A DNA stretch of 64,000 nucleotides from Leptotrichia sp. oral taxon 221 (GCF_018128245.1 NZ_CP072378.1:1240001-1304000); one strand, 5' to 3'. Counted from the stretch's first letter, positions 36,973 to 46,351 are shown. Numbers and translations: made by a program. The notes: generated by a model from the sequence alone, not told the origin.

Positions 36973-37053
36973 CGATATTTCCTCCTATTTTTTAATAAAA
37001 ATTTTCACTCTAAAATAAAAAATAATTTTTTTATTTAAAAGTTCTACAAATTC

Positions 37054-37083
37054 ATTTTAACATAATTTTTCAGTAATAATCAA
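37054..37083 (-). promoter_or_regulatory. Promoter of ridA
   Basis: TTGATT and TAAAAT with 18-bp spacing, about 85 bp upstream of the ridA start codon. A plus-strand promoter for hpf lies about 70 bp further, so the two genes diverge. Confidence 0.65.
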
Positions 37084-37153
37084 CATTTTTTTATTATTTC
37101 TTTTTTGTTTATTTTTTACAAAATAAATTTTAAAATTAAATAATTTTTTGCTA

Positions 37154-37181
37154 TTGACTTCTAGAATTTATAGAGTATAAT
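37154..37181 (+). promoter_or_regulatory. Promoter of hpf
   Basis: TTGACT and TATAAT with 16-bp spacing. The leader is about 25 nt to the ATG at 37213. Confidence 0.85.
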
Positions 37182-37212
37182 AATAATGACATAGATGAAG
37201 GGATGTGATTTT

Positions 37213-37533
37213 ATGAAAATCATTATTAGCGGAAAACAATTGAAAGTTACAGATGCAATTAGAAACTATACTGAAGAAAAGATACAAAAAATTTCTAAAT
37301 ATACAGAAGCTATAACAGAAGTCGATGTTGTTTTATCAGTAGAAACTACAAAATCTGAAGGGGATGTTCACAAAGCTGATGGATTAGTTTATGCAAGTGG
37401 AACAAAAATAAAAGTTGAAACAGAAAACAGCGATTTATATGCTGCAATTGACGAATTATCTGATAAATTAGAAAGACAAGTTAGAAAATATAAAGAAAAA
37501 CAAAAAGATTTTAACAAAAAAGGAACTCGTTAA
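37213..37533 (+). CDS. hpf: Ribosome hibernation promoting factor, short form
   Basis: Binds the 30S subunit at the decoding centre when growth slows. The sequence MKIIISGKQLKVTDAIRNYTEEKI is the family opening, and the basic C-terminal SDKLERQVRKYKEKQK is typical. At 106 residues it is the short type, without the dimerising C-terminal domain of long HPF. The earlier ATG at 37195 is read through the ribosome site and is less likely. It is one of only three plus-strand genes here and has its own promoter and terminator. Confidence 0.93.
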   Translation: MKIIISGKQLKVTDAIRNYTEEKIQKISKYTEAITEVDVVLSVETTKSEGDVHKADGLVYASGTKIKVETENSDLYAAIDELSDKLERQVRKYKEKQKDFNKKGTR

Positions 37534-37571
37534 TCTTTGATCTTTTATAAATTATTTGATATTGGTTAACC

Positions 37572-37609
37572 AAAAAATAGAGCACTTAGAAATGCTCTAT
37601 TTTTATTTT
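37572..37609. terminator. Bidirectional terminator between hpf and rnmV
   Basis: AAAAATAGAGCA and TGCTCTATTTTT form a hairpin with T-runs on both strands, serving both convergent genes. Confidence 0.9.
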
Positions 37610-37621
37610 AAATCACAATTT

Positions 37622-38179
37622 TTATGAATCAATCTCTGAAATAGCCTTTTCAAACTGTTCTCTCGAAATATTAAACGAATTTAACGCTTTCAATAACTGT
37701 TTTGAATTATAATATCCGATTTTCAAAATATCTCCCAATTTTGCTCTTCTCTCTTTTGAATTGCTCCCTGAAGTAAGCCCATTATCAATTAAATCACTTG
37801 CGCTAAAGAGATTTCCTCCAGTTGACTCATCCCTATGCGTAATCACATGTTTAAGTGCCTCCAAAATTGATGCATCTGAAGCATTCTCAACTCCAATGTT
37901 ATCAACTTTTGTAGCCTCTTTTTTACTAATAAAAGCATGTTTAATTTTAGGAATTCGACTTTCTATAACGCTTCTTATTTTTTTCCCAGCAAAATCTGGA
38001 TCAGTAAAAAGTATCATTTCATTCGTTTTTGATAATTCCTCCAATTTTTTCAAAGTCTTCTTATTCACAGCAGAAAAGCCATTCAATGCAATTATGTGCG
38101 CATCCACTACTCTTTTTAAAGCTGTTACATCATCACGCCCTTCCACCAAAATAATCTCATTTATTTTTAATTTTTCCAT
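37622..38179 (-). CDS. rnmV: Ribonuclease M5
   Basis: Toprim-domain nuclease that matures 5S rRNA. VEGRDDVTALKRVV and LFTDPDFAGKKIRSVI are the Toprim motifs with the catalytic Glu and paired Asp. At 185 residues it is full length. In Firmicutes it is usually next to ksgA; here rsmA is about 20 kb away, so the pairing is broken. A hairpin lies between it and pepD. Confidence 0.95.
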   Translation of the reverse strand: MEKLKINEIILVEGRDDVTALKRVVDAHIIALNGFSAVNKKTLKKLEELSKTNEMILFTDPDFAGKKIRSVIESRIPKIKHAFISKKEATKVDNIGVENASDASILEALKHVITHRDESTGGNLFSASDLIDNGLTSGSNSKERRAKLGDILKIGYYNSKQLLKALNSFNISREQFEKAISEIDS

Positions 38180-38224
38180 TTATTTTCCTCAATCATTTAT
38201 TATTTATAATTTCATTATTTAAAT

Positions 38225-38250
38225 TACTCCCACTTATAAAAGCGGGAGTA
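38225..38250. repeat. Short perfect hairpin
   Basis: TACTCCCGCTT pairs with AAGTGGGAGTA (one wobble) around a 4-nt loop in the gap between pepD and rnmV. There is no T-run. The arm AAGTGGGAGTA recurs in the gene-free stretch below the SRP RNA, near 8024-8035, and resembles the hairpins at IS200/IS605 ends. Confidence 0.6.
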
Positions 38251-38278
38251 TCCTAATCAAATTTCATTATATAAAATC

Positions 38279-39772
38279 TTATTTTTCAATTTTAGCATTT
38301 TTCAATATTTCCAATAACCAATCCCAAGTTTCTTTAACTGACCAAATTTCCATTCTTTCTTCAGGCGTATGTGCTCCAAAAATATTTGGTCCTACTGAAA
38401 TAATATCCAAATCTTTTATATTCACATCAAAAATTCCACATTCTAAACCTGCGTGAATTGCTCTAATTTCAGGATCTTTATTCGCAACCTTTTTAAAGGC
38501 TTCTGTTGCAATATCTCTAATTCTTGAATTTTCTCTGTATTCCCAAGACATATAAGATGAATCAATTCTAACAGCCGCTCCATATTTTTTAGAAACTTCT
38601 ATAACTTTTTTCATAATTTCATCCAATGATTTATTTACAGAACTTCTTGGTAAAGTTTGAATTTTTATTACCAATTTACTATTTTCATTTTTAGTCTTAA
38701 TAACACCCACATTTATTGAAGTTTCCACCAAATCATCAATATTTTTACTCATAGCTAAAACTCCATTTGGAAGTTCATTTATCAATGAAATCAATCTATT
38801 TGAATCAGCTTCTGAAACTCCTTTTTCATCACCTTTTTTCTCAACTTCAACTACTTCTATCATCGGCGTTTTATCAATGATTTTCATATCTTTAATTATA
38901 TTTTCAAAAGCCAATTCAGCCAATTTTTTTACATCTTCAACAGTTTCATCTTTAAGATCTACAGCCAATGTAGCCACTGCTTCTCTAGGAATCGCATTTA
39001 CTTTATCTCCACCGTCAATATTCACTATAGAAAAATTATATTTTTTATTAAGATGATCCAAAACCTCACCTAAAATTTTATTTGCATTTCCAAATCCACA
39101 GTGAATTTCTGCTCCTGAATGTCCTCCACTTAAACCTTTTACATCAACAGTAATCAATTTACTTTCAGGATTAATTTCTTTAGTGTCAAGCGTTAATTCT
39201 GTAACTGTTCTTCCTCCACCAGCACTACTCACATAAATTTTTCCATGCTCCTCAGTATCAAGATTAATCATTGTTTTTCCAGTAAAAATACTATAATCCA
39301 AATTATTTACACCAGTCATTCCATCTTCTTCATCAACTGTAATTATCATTTCCAAAGCAGGATGCTCAATGTCGTTTCTATCCATCAATTCAAGCATATA
39401 CGCCACTGCAATCCCATCATCTCCACCAAGTGTAGTTCCATTAGCTCTCAAGAATCCATCTTTCACAACTAACTCAATTCCTTGTGTTTCAAAATCAAAA
39501 TCTGTATTTTTGTTTTTTTCCCAAACCATATCCATATGACCTTGTAAAATTACAGGTGAATAATTTTCATATCCTTTTGTTGCTTGTTTTTTTATAAATA
39601 TATTCAAAACTTCATCTTGTGTCACTTCAAGATTTCTTTCTTTTGCAAAATTATACAACCAATCACTTATTTTTTTTTCTTTTTTTGAAGCTCTCGGTAT
39701 TTTTGAAATTTCACTAAAATAATGAAAAACTCCTTTTGGCTCTAAATTTTCTAAATTTGTTTCTTTACTCAT
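38279..39772 (-). CDS. pepD: Aminoacyl-histidine dipeptidase (PepD/M20C)
   Basis: Zinc dipeptidase that releases amino acids from dipeptides such as Xaa-His. M20 metal ligands occur as GHMDMVWEK, TTLGGDDGIAVAY and VDEEDGMTG, with late His in AHTPEERM. The length of 497 residues and the lack of a signal fit a cytoplasmic M20C enzyme. It follows a 49-codon gene and dinB in the same direction. Peptide use fits the peptide-binding lipoprotein at the left edge. Confidence 0.95.
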   Translation of the reverse strand: MSKETNLENLEPKGVFHYFSEISKIPRASKKEKKISDWLYNFAKERNLEVTQDEVLNIFIKKQATKGYENYSPVILQGHMDMVWEKNKNTDFDFETQGIELVVKDGFLRANGTTLGGDDGIAVAYMLELMDRNDIEHPALEMIITVDEEDGMTGVNNLDYSIFTGKTMINLDTEEHGKIYVSSAGGGRTVTELTLDTKEINPESKLITVDVKGLSGGHSGAEIHCGFGNANKILGEVLDHLNKKYNFSIVNIDGGDKVNAIPREAVATLAVDLKDETVEDVKKLAELAFENIIKDMKIIDKTPMIEVVEVEKKGDEKGVSEADSNRLISLINELPNGVLAMSKNIDDLVETSINVGVIKTKNENSKLVIKIQTLPRSSVNKSLDEIMKKVIEVSKKYGAAVRIDSSYMSWEYRENSRIRDIATEAFKKVANKDPEIRAIHAGLECGIFDVNIKDLDIISVGPNIFGAHTPEERMEIWSVKETWDWLLEILKNAKIEK

Positions 39773-39815
39773 TTTTCTACCTTCTTTCTGCTTTTCTATA
39801 TTTTTTGCTTTTTTA

Positions 39816-39965
39816 CTAAATTAATGAATCAAAGAGTTCCTCCAGCTCCGTCATTTCCCTTTGAGACAAATCATACCCTGACTTCAATTTTTTCAATAAC
39901 GGATTATCTTCTCCTAGCGAACTCCTCTCCAATATTTTAATTACTAATTTTTTATAAAATTCCAT
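39816..39965 (-). CDS. Small hypothetical protein downstream of dinB
   Basis: A 49-residue frame, MEFYKKLVIKILERSSLGED at the start and MTELEELFDSLI at the end, with a GAGGAG six bases upstream that lies in the last codons of dinB. It begins 3 bp after the dinB stop, so it is probably translated from the same RNA. The sequence is helical and acidic at its end. I do not recognise a family. Confidence 0.6.
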   Translation of the reverse strand: MEFYKKLVIKILERSSLGEDNPLLKKLKSGYDLSQREMTELEELFDSLI

Positions 39966-39968
39966 TTT

Positions 39969-41048
39969 TTACTCCTCTTTTTTCTTTTTCATAAATTCCA
40001 AGTCATCAAATGTCAACTGGACAATATTCGTTTTAGTTATTGAACTTAATTGAACTCCAATTAATCTAACTTCATTCTTTTTCTCTAAAGATCTAAAACT
40101 TTCAATCGCCATATCAGCAATTTGTTTATAATCATTCGTTGCATTTTTTAGTCTCTTTGCCTTTGTATGTGTAACAAAATTAGAATACCTTATTTTTAAT
40201 GTAACCGTTTTTATAAATTCTTTTTTCTCTTTTAATTTCTCACTCAATATTTTCGATTGCTTTCTCAATTCATCTTCCAATTCAAGAACATCATTAATTG
40301 AATGGTTAAAAGTCACTTCTCTTCCATACGACTGCCTTTTCCTAGCATTATTAATTTCAGAAAAATGCAACCCTCTAACCACATTATACAAAAACTCTCC
40401 CTTTACATTACCAAATTTATTTATCAAATCAAATTTATCAAAGCCATGTAAATCTTTTCCATTCTCAACTTTAAACATTTTCAATGTTTCTCGAGTTTTC
40501 TTTCCAATTCCTGGAATTATACCTAATTCCTTGTCTTTCAAATATTCTACAAACTGCTCTCTATCCCAAAAAATAAAATATCCATTCGGTTTATTGATAT
40601 CACTTGCAATTTTAGCACTAACCTTGTTAAAACCTATCCCAACAGAACAAGTTAATCCCACATTTTTAAAAATATATTCTTTAAATTTCCTAACAAACTT
40701 TTCTATATTATTATTTTTTATAAACTCAGTAATATCAATATATCCTTCATCCACCGAAGTAAATTCATACTTATCCGTAAATCTTTTTATTAATTTTTGA
40801 ATTTCTTTTCCAATTCTAAAATATTTCTCTTTATCAATTCTAACTAAAGTCAAATTTGGACATAATCTTTTTGCTTCCACTACAGACATTGCAGATTTCA
40901 CACCATATTTTCTCGCTTCATAACTTGCTGTCGTCACCACTCCATACCCAACAGCTATTGGTATTCCTCGTAACCTAGGATTATCCCTCTGCTCCACTGA
41001 TGCAAAAAAAGCATCCATATCATAATGCAAATATATTTTTTTATTCAT
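39969..41048 (-). CDS. dinB: DNA polymerase IV (DinB)
   Basis: Y-family translesion polymerase. Motifs include HYDMDAFFASVEQ (catalytic Asp), SVDEGYIDITEF (second catalytic acidic pair), and NKVSAKIASDINKPNG. The finger, palm and little-finger regions total 359 residues, normal for DinB. A TTG three codons earlier is possible, but MNKKIYLHYD is the more usual start. No LexA-like operator is apparent upstream. It ends the Lol gene run after an 18-bp gap. Confidence 0.93.
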   Translation of the reverse strand: MNKKIYLHYDMDAFFASVEQRDNPRLRGIPIAVGYGVVTTASYEARKYGVKSAMSVVEAKRLCPNLTLVRIDKEKYFRIGKEIQKLIKRFTDKYEFTSVDEGYIDITEFIKNNNIEKFVRKFKEYIFKNVGLTCSVGIGFNKVSAKIASDINKPNGYFIFWDREQFVEYLKDKELGIIPGIGKKTRETLKMFKVENGKDLHGFDKFDLINKFGNVKGEFLYNVVRGLHFSEINNARKRQSYGREVTFNHSINDVLELEDELRKQSKILSEKLKEKKEFIKTVTLKIRYSNFVTHTKAKRLKNATNDYKQIADMAIESFRSLEKKNEVRLIGVQLSSITKTNIVQLTFDDLEFMKKKKEE

Positions 41049-41066
41049 CTCATTCAATCCACAATT

Positions 41067-41771
41067 TTAATATGTACTCAATGTCGGTAAAATCATATTA
41101 AATTCACCATTTTCAATTTTATATTTATATGTAGCCATATTCGCTAATTCCAAACTATGTGTAACAATTATTATCGCTTGATTTTCTTCTTTACTAATCT
41201 TTTTAAATAACTCATTTATCACATTACTAGTTTCTGTATCCAAATTCCCTGTTGGTTCATCAGCCAATATCATTTCAGGATTATTAATCATCGCCCTAGC
41301 AATTGCCACTCTTTGTTTTTCTCCACCAGACAATTCATTTGGCTTATGATTTATCCTGTGACCTAAATCTACCATTTTTAACAATTCTTTCGCTCTTTTT
41401 TTAGCCTTATCTTTTGTCATACTTTTATTAACTAACGCTGGCATCATAACATTTTCAAGTGCTGTAAATTCATTAAGCAAATAATGAAATTGAAATACAA
41501 ATCCTATTTTTCTATTTCTCAAAATATTTTTTAATTTTTCATCCTTCATATTCACTTTTTTCTCATCAATAAAAACATCTCCACTTGTCGGAACATCAAG
41601 TAACCCAAGTATATTCAATAATGAAGTTTTCCCACTTCCAGATTTCCCCTGAATTGACACAAAATCTCCACTGTTAAATGTTAAATTTATATTTTTTAAC
41701 ACATGAATTTCTTCTGCCTTCGTTTTATATGTTTTACTCACATTCTTCAATTCTAAAATCTTTTTATTCAT
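41067..41771 (-). CDS. lolD: Lipoprotein-releasing ABC ATPase LolD
   Basis: ATPase that powers lipoprotein extraction from the inner membrane. Walker A GKSGSGKTS, signature LSGGEKQR and Walker B MILADEPTGNLD are present, in a 234-residue MacB-type subunit. Its start overlaps the permease gene by 8 bp, so the two form one transporter. The outer-membrane carrier LolA is encoded 5 kb away. Confidence 0.95.
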   Translation of the reverse strand: MNKKILELKNVSKTYKTKAEEIHVLKNINLTFNSGDFVSIQGKSGSGKTSLLNILGLLDVPTSGDVFIDEKKVNMKDEKLKNILRNRKIGFVFQFHYLLNEFTALENVMMPALVNKSMTKDKAKKRAKELLKMVDLGHRINHKPNELSGGEKQRVAIARAMINNPEMILADEPTGNLDTETSNVINELFKKISKEENQAIIIVTHSLELANMATYKYKIENGEFNMILPTLSTY

Positions 41772-42930
41772 ATTTCAATGCCTCCACAGGTTTCATTTTT
41801 GCAGCTCTAGACGCTGGATAAATTGTAGAAATAAAAACTATAAAGAAAGTTACAATATATATTGTTGAGATTTCTCCTGAAGAAATATACAATGGTAATT
41901 CATCTAAATAATAATATCTTCCGGATGCCATATATATTTTAAATAATTCTTTTAATAGAATTAACACTAATGGTGAAAAAATCATTGAAAATACTATTCC
42001 TGAAACTCCAATAATTAACCCTTCTATCGTGAATATTTTTCTAATATTAGAATTTGTATATCCAATTGATTTTAAAATTCCAATATCTTTAATTTTTTCT
42101 CTAACAATCATATTCAAAATAACCGACACGGCAAATGAAGCAACTAATAACAACAAACTTAATATTGCAATTAACACATATTTTTCAAATTGAACCGCAT
42201 GTAATAAATTTTCATTTAATTTTTTCCAAGTTATCGCACCAAAATCTTTACTTGGCAAATTTGCTCTAACTTCTTCAAAAACTTTATCTACCTTTTGAGG
42301 ATTCGCAGTTATAATTCCAACTTCTGTAGCAACTTCTCCTCTTTCACTCATAATTTGCATTGTTTTCAAAGGTACCACAACTAAATTTGAATCATAATCC
42401 AAAAAACCTGTTTTAAAAATCCCCCTTACAATCAATTTTACTTCTTTATTTTCAGCAGAAACTAGACTTATCTCTTGACCTACTTTCGCATTCATTTCCT
42501 TCGATAATTCTTCCCCAATTAACACTGAATTTAATTCAGAAATATTATTATTCCCATTCAAAATTCTTAATTTTAAATCCTTTTTTACATTCTCAGCTGT
42601 CATTCCTTTTGCAAGAACTCCCTTTGCAAATCCCTTGTATTTCAAGATCGACTGACTATTAATTTGAGGAATAACTGCTGTTACCTCTTTTATTCCCTTT
42701 GTACTGTCAATCACGCTATTATAATTTTCAAAAAAAGCATCTTTTCTACTTTTTACCAAAATATGTGGACTCATAGTCAAAAGGGTATTTATCATATTTT
42801 TATTCAATCCATTAGAAATCGTAAGCGATACAACAAATACTGTAACTGCAATTCCTACTCCTAAAATAGAAAAAATACTTTGAAATTTTCTCTCAACAAC
42901 ATGTCTCCAAGCTATAAAAAACTCTACCAT
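41764..42930 (-). CDS. lolE: LolC/LolE-family lipoprotein-releasing permease
   Basis: FtsX/MacB-like permease with a first membrane segment (FSILGVGIAVTVFVVSLTIS), a large periplasmic domain, and three C-terminal membrane segments. The 388 residues and neighbour lolD support lipoprotein release. Only one such permease gene is present, so it may act as a homodimer (LolF-like) in place of separate LolC and LolE. The name is from family plus context; a macrolide-type exporter is a weaker alternative. Confidence 0.85.
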   Translation of the reverse strand: MVEFFIAWRHVVERKFQSIFSILGVGIAVTVFVVSLTISNGLNKNMINTLLTMSPHILVKSRKDAFFENYNSVIDSTKGIKEVTAVIPQINSQSILKYKGFAKGVLAKGMTAENVKKDLKLRILNGNNNISELNSVLIGEELSKEMNAKVGQEISLVSAENKEVKLIVRGIFKTGFLDYDSNLVVVPLKTMQIMSERGEVATEVGIITANPQKVDKVFEEVRANLPSKDFGAITWKKLNENLLHAVQFEKYVLIAILSLLLLVASFAVSVILNMIVREKIKDIGILKSIGYTNSNIRKIFTIEGLIIGVSGIVFSMIFSPLVLILLKELFKIYMASGRYYYLDELPLYISSGEISTIYIVTFFIVFISTIYPASRAAKMKPVEALKYE

Positions 42931-42967
42931 CTTTGTCTTAGATTCTCCCTTCTATCATTTTTTATTT

Positions 42968-44413
42968 TTATCTTACATCATCAGACATTTCCGATGTGAC
43001 ATTATAATTTCTCATTAAATCTTCTTTTTGTGCCTCAACTTTTGCTCTATCCAACACAATTTCATCACCATTTTCTGTTTCCAATATCACAAATTCCGAA
43101 TTCACTTTTCTCAATTTTTGAACAAAATCTTTGAAATTTTTATATTTCTCACCATTTATTTTCAAGATTATTACATTTTCCAATTCAGAATATCCTAAAT
43201 TCACATCAAATGGCAACACACTTGTTAAAATAGCTAATTGATCATAATCTTTATAAGTGTCCTCTTTCTCATAAACAGGCGGTACTTCACCTTTCGATTC
43301 CTTCAACAATGTCAAATAATTGTTTGTTAATGGCTCAAAAACCAATCCCCCGTACACAAAATATGAAGGCGGTGTCTCAATTTTCACTTCAGTTACAACA
43401 CTATATCTAATATTTTTACTATTCAACTTAACTGATCCAGTCATTTTTTTCTTATTTCTCACAATTTCATAACTTAACATATCTCCAAAATTCTTTTGTT
43501 GATTAATATAAGAAAAATCCGTTTTTTCATTAGGTCTAAATTCAACTGTTCCATCAGATTCAATCCATTTATTATCCAATTTCAATAAAACATCATTTTT
43601 TTGAAGAACCCCCTCAAAAGGTGAATTTTTAAATACTTTTTTTATCAACACACCTTTCGAATCATTAGGCAATCCCAACATTTTTCTATGTGCTACACTT
43701 TCAAGCGCACTCCACTGAATTCCTAACCTCGGAGGACCATCATAATTTTCATCCTTTATATCATTTAAAAAGTTTTTCAAAATATTCACTGGTATAAAAT
43801 ATCCAATATTATCAGCATTCGCAATACCTGCAAAAGCGACTCCTACTACTTTCCCATTATTTGTAACAGGACCTCCACTATTTCCACTATTTATTGCAGC
43901 ATCCGTTTGCCCAATCAAAAATCTCTCATTTGTCAATGTATAGGTATTATGCTCCATTCTAGAAACTATCCCTTGCGTTGTACTCAACTTATCTCCACCT
44001 AAAGGATATCCATAAACAACTACTTTTTCCTGAATACTTGGCAAATTCCCTAAAGTCAACGATGTCGTCCCTTTAAAAAAATCTTTATCATCCACTTCAA
44101 CTAAAGCTAAATCATACTCTTCCGACACAAATTTAACTTTAGCTTCATATTTTTTAGAATCTCCTTCTTTTCTTATCTGCAAAAATTTTGTATTTATTAC
44201 TGCGTGTGCATTTGTAATAATTTTATTCCCATCAATTATAAAACCTGTCGCCGTAGAATTAAAACTCTGACCATATTGCCAAGGTGCACTATAATTGTAT
44301 GATTGATGTGCCGCATAAACTTTTACTAATGCCTTAGTAACTGAACTTTCAGCAGAAAAAACAGTCATCACACACATAAAAAATCCCATTAGAATTATTT
44401 TTTTTATCTTCAT
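42968..44413 (-). CDS. Secreted trypsin-like serine protease with PDZ domains (Deg family)
   Basis: Exported protease of the trypsin-like Deg class. After the signal peptide MKIKKIILMGFFMCVMTVFS, the triad appears as His in ITNAHAV, Asp in EYDLALVEV and Ser in NSGNSGGPV. Two PDZ-like domains follow, one near GVLIKKVFKNSPFEGVLQ. At 481 residues it is near the DegP size. MKIKKI is the start because AGGAGGGAAA lies just upstream; a longer frame overlaps the upstream gene. It probably handles misfolded envelope proteins and lies next to Lol genes. Confidence 0.9.
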   Translation of the reverse strand: MKIKKIILMGFFMCVMTVFSAESSVTKALVKVYAAHQSYNYSAPWQYGQSFNSTATGFIIDGNKIITNAHAVINTKFLQIRKEGDSKKYEAKVKFVSEEYDLALVEVDDKDFFKGTTSLTLGNLPSIQEKVVVYGYPLGGDKLSTTQGIVSRMEHNTYTLTNERFLIGQTDAAINSGNSGGPVTNNGKVVGVAFAGIANADNIGYFIPVNILKNFLNDIKDENYDGPPRLGIQWSALESVAHRKMLGLPNDSKGVLIKKVFKNSPFEGVLQKNDVLLKLDNKWIESDGTVEFRPNEKTDFSYINQQKNFGDMLSYEIVRNKKKMTGSVKLNSKNIRYSVVTEVKIETPPSYFVYGGLVFEPLTNNYLTLLKESKGEVPPVYEKEDTYKDYDQLAILTSVLPFDVNLGYSELENVIILKINGEKYKNFKDFVQKLRKVNSEFVILETENGDEIVLDRAKVEAQKEDLMRNYNVTSEMSDDVR

Positions 44414-44429
44414 TTTCCCTCCTATTTTC

Positions 44430-44942
44430 CTATATTTTTTTTCCATTCTCAAACTCAATTTTCGCACCTGATCTTTTTTCTACAAGTTTTAAAAATAATA
44501 ACGGATTATCAATATTCAAAATAAATTTTATACTTTTTTTATCCTTTGTTATCACTTCCAAGACACGCTCAAATTTTTGTCCTTTTACTTTATCAATTTT
44601 TACAAAAAGAGCTTTCACATTAGATAATTTCACTCGTACTCTTGAATTAGCAATTTCATTTTTATCAACTGTTAGCTTGTATCCCACTAAAACTACCGTA
44701 GAAATAATAACGTAAAGTAATAAAATTACTCCTAAAATTATCTTTATTGCAGACATTTTTTCCAATCCCATAAACTGTTTATACAGCGAATAAACAGCAG
44801 TTCCCGTTAGTACTATAAAAAAAATAGACGATGAAATCATATATTTTTTACTTGCCCTAAAAGTATATTTATCAATTTCACCTTCTATTTTATAATCTTC
44901 AAAATTTTTTTCAAAAGTTGACATATCAAACAAATTTTCCAT
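44430..44942 (-). CDS. Membrane protein with PH-like C-terminal part, hypothetical
   Basis: A 170-residue protein with two membrane segments (ISSSIFFIVLTGTAVYSLY and IKIILGVILLLYVIISTVVLV) and a soluble C-terminal domain of alternating strands. That layout is seen in bacterial PH-domain membrane proteins, but I cannot assign it with confidence. It precedes the Deg protease by 16 bp and so may be part of the same envelope-maintenance unit. Confidence 0.75.
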   Translation of the reverse strand: MENLFDMSTFEKNFEDYKIEGEIDKYTFRASKKYMISSSIFFIVLTGTAVYSLYKQFMGLEKMSAIKIILGVILLLYVIISTVVLVGYKLTVDKNEIANSRVRVKLSNVKALFVKIDKVKGQKFERVLEVITKDKKSIKFILNIDNPLLFLKLVEKRSGAKIEFENGKKI

Positions 44943-44990
44943 AATAAATCTCCTATAAAAACAAAGTTCTTTTTCAATTATTCTATTAGA

Positions 44991-45263
44991 TTATTCAATG
45001 ATTTTATAAGTTGTTTCCCCTTTCCTTTTTAAATTAAAAACTTCACGCGCTAATTTTTCTGTTTTATCACTATTATTAAGATTTTTTTGATTATCTTCCA
45101 AAGTCTTTTTTTTATTTTCATAAACAACTAATTGTTGCTTTACTTCATTTAATTCTTTTTTTACTTTCTCTTTTTTTTGATTTATATCATACATTTGAAA
45201 AGCAAACCACGCCAAAAGTAAAGCTACGAAAGCATTTAAACCAATAAATGTTTTTTTATTCAT
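44991..45263 (-). CDS. FtsB/DivIC-like septum formation initiator
   Basis: Small bitopic membrane protein: one membrane segment (TFIGLNAFVALLLAWFAFQMY) followed by a coiled coil (KKEKVKKELNEVKQQLVVYE) and a short tail ending in REVFNLKRKGETTYKI, like FtsB/DivIC proteins that scaffold divisome assembly. MNKKTF is chosen as the start, giving 90 residues. Assignment rests on architecture and the end motif. Confidence 0.8.
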   Translation of the reverse strand: MNKKTFIGLNAFVALLLAWFAFQMYDINQKKEKVKKELNEVKQQLVVYENKKKTLEDNQKNLNNSDKTEKLAREVFNLKRKGETTYKIIE

Positions 45264-45397
45264 ATTTCTCTTTTCTCTCCTTTTTTTCATTCAAAATTAC
45301 TTTTACAAAATTCATAAAAATAGAACTTTAAAACTTTTAAATAATTAATTTTTATTATACTTAATATATTTCAGTGTATTTTTAACTTATTATTTTA

Positions 45398-45874
45398 CTA
45401 TTTAACTTTTCCTTTTATATTTTTTTCATTTTTTATTTTTTCAATCTCTTTAACAAAACTATCTAAATTATCAAATTTTTTATAAACTGATGCAAATCTA
45501 ACATAAGCTACTTCATCCAAATCCAATAAATATGAAACAATTTTATCGCCTAACTGACTAGACTTAATCTCACCAGAAAATTTCGTCAAAATCTCTCTTT
45601 CTAATTTATCCAAAATTTCCTCAATCTTTTCCATATTTATATTTCTCTTTTCAAAAGCCCTAATTATCCCATTATAAACCTTTTCTCTTGAATATAGTTG
45701 CTTTTCTCCATTTTTCTTTATAACAAAAAGTGTCAAATCTACAACTTTCTCATGAGTCGTAAACCTTTTTTGACATTCTTCACACTCTCTACGTCTTTTT
45801 ATCGAATTTCCATCCGAATAAGATCTACTATCAATAACTTTAGTATTATCACTACCACAATATGGACATTTCAT
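45398..45874 (-). CDS. nrdR: Transcriptional repressor NrdR
   Basis: Represses ribonucleotide reductase genes in response to ATP/dATP. The zinc ribbon CPYCGSDNTKVIDSR followed by RRRECEECQKRF is at the N-terminus, and the ATP-cone domain covers the rest. At 158 residues it is standard. No nrd gene or clear NrdR box was seen in the window. Confidence 0.96.
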   Translation of the reverse strand: MKCPYCGSDNTKVIDSRSYSDGNSIKRRRECEECQKRFTTHEKVVDLTLFVIKKNGEKQLYSREKVYNGIIRAFEKRNINMEKIEEILDKLEREILTKFSGEIKSSQLGDKIVSYLLDLDEVAYVRFASVYKKFDNLDSFVKEIEKIKNEKNIKGKVK

Positions 45875-45880
45875 ATATTT

Positions 45881-46351
45881 TTAAACCTCTTCACTCTTAA
45901 TTATTTCCATAATTTCTTCTTGAGTTTTAGCCTTTAATAAATTTTCTCTAAATTTATCTTCTTTTATCACTCTAGAAATTCTTGCTAGAACTCTCAAATA
46001 TTCTTTTGTATCATCAACTGGACATAAGAACATAAAAATTATTTTCACTTTTTCTTTTTCGCCTTCTAGTGTACCATACTCAACACCATCTTTTGAAATT
46101 CCTATAGTTATGATTAACTCATCTACTGTTGTTGTTTTTGCATGGGGAACTGCTACTTCTTTCCCAATTCCTGTGGTACCCATTTCTTCTCTCGAAAAAA
46201 TATCATTCAAACCTAATTCTGGATTTTTTATTACATTTGTTTCTTTTAAACCTTCATAAAGCTCTTTAATTACAGCATTTTTAGTTTTTCCTTTTAAATC
46301 TAAATTAATTGTTTGTACTTTAATGTAATCAGTAATGCTATTTGTCGACAT
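45881..46351 (-). CDS. ptsN: PTS EIIA domain protein (fructose/nitrogen type)
   Basis: Phosphoacceptor domain of the PTS. The phosphorylated His is in EVAVPHAKTTT. In 156 residues there is only the EIIA type 2 domain, with no EIIB or EIIC nearby, so a regulatory PtsN-like role is likely. Its ATG directly follows the recO stop and GGAGG lies within the end of recO, so it is translationally coupled. Confidence 0.88.
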   Translation of the reverse strand: MSTNSITDYIKVQTINLDLKGKTKNAVIKELYEGLKETNVIKNPELGLNDIFSREEMGTTGIGKEVAVPHAKTTTVDELIITIGISKDGVEYGTLEGEKEKVKIIFMFLCPVDDTKEYLRVLARISRVIKEDKFRENLLKAKTQEEIMEIIKSEEV

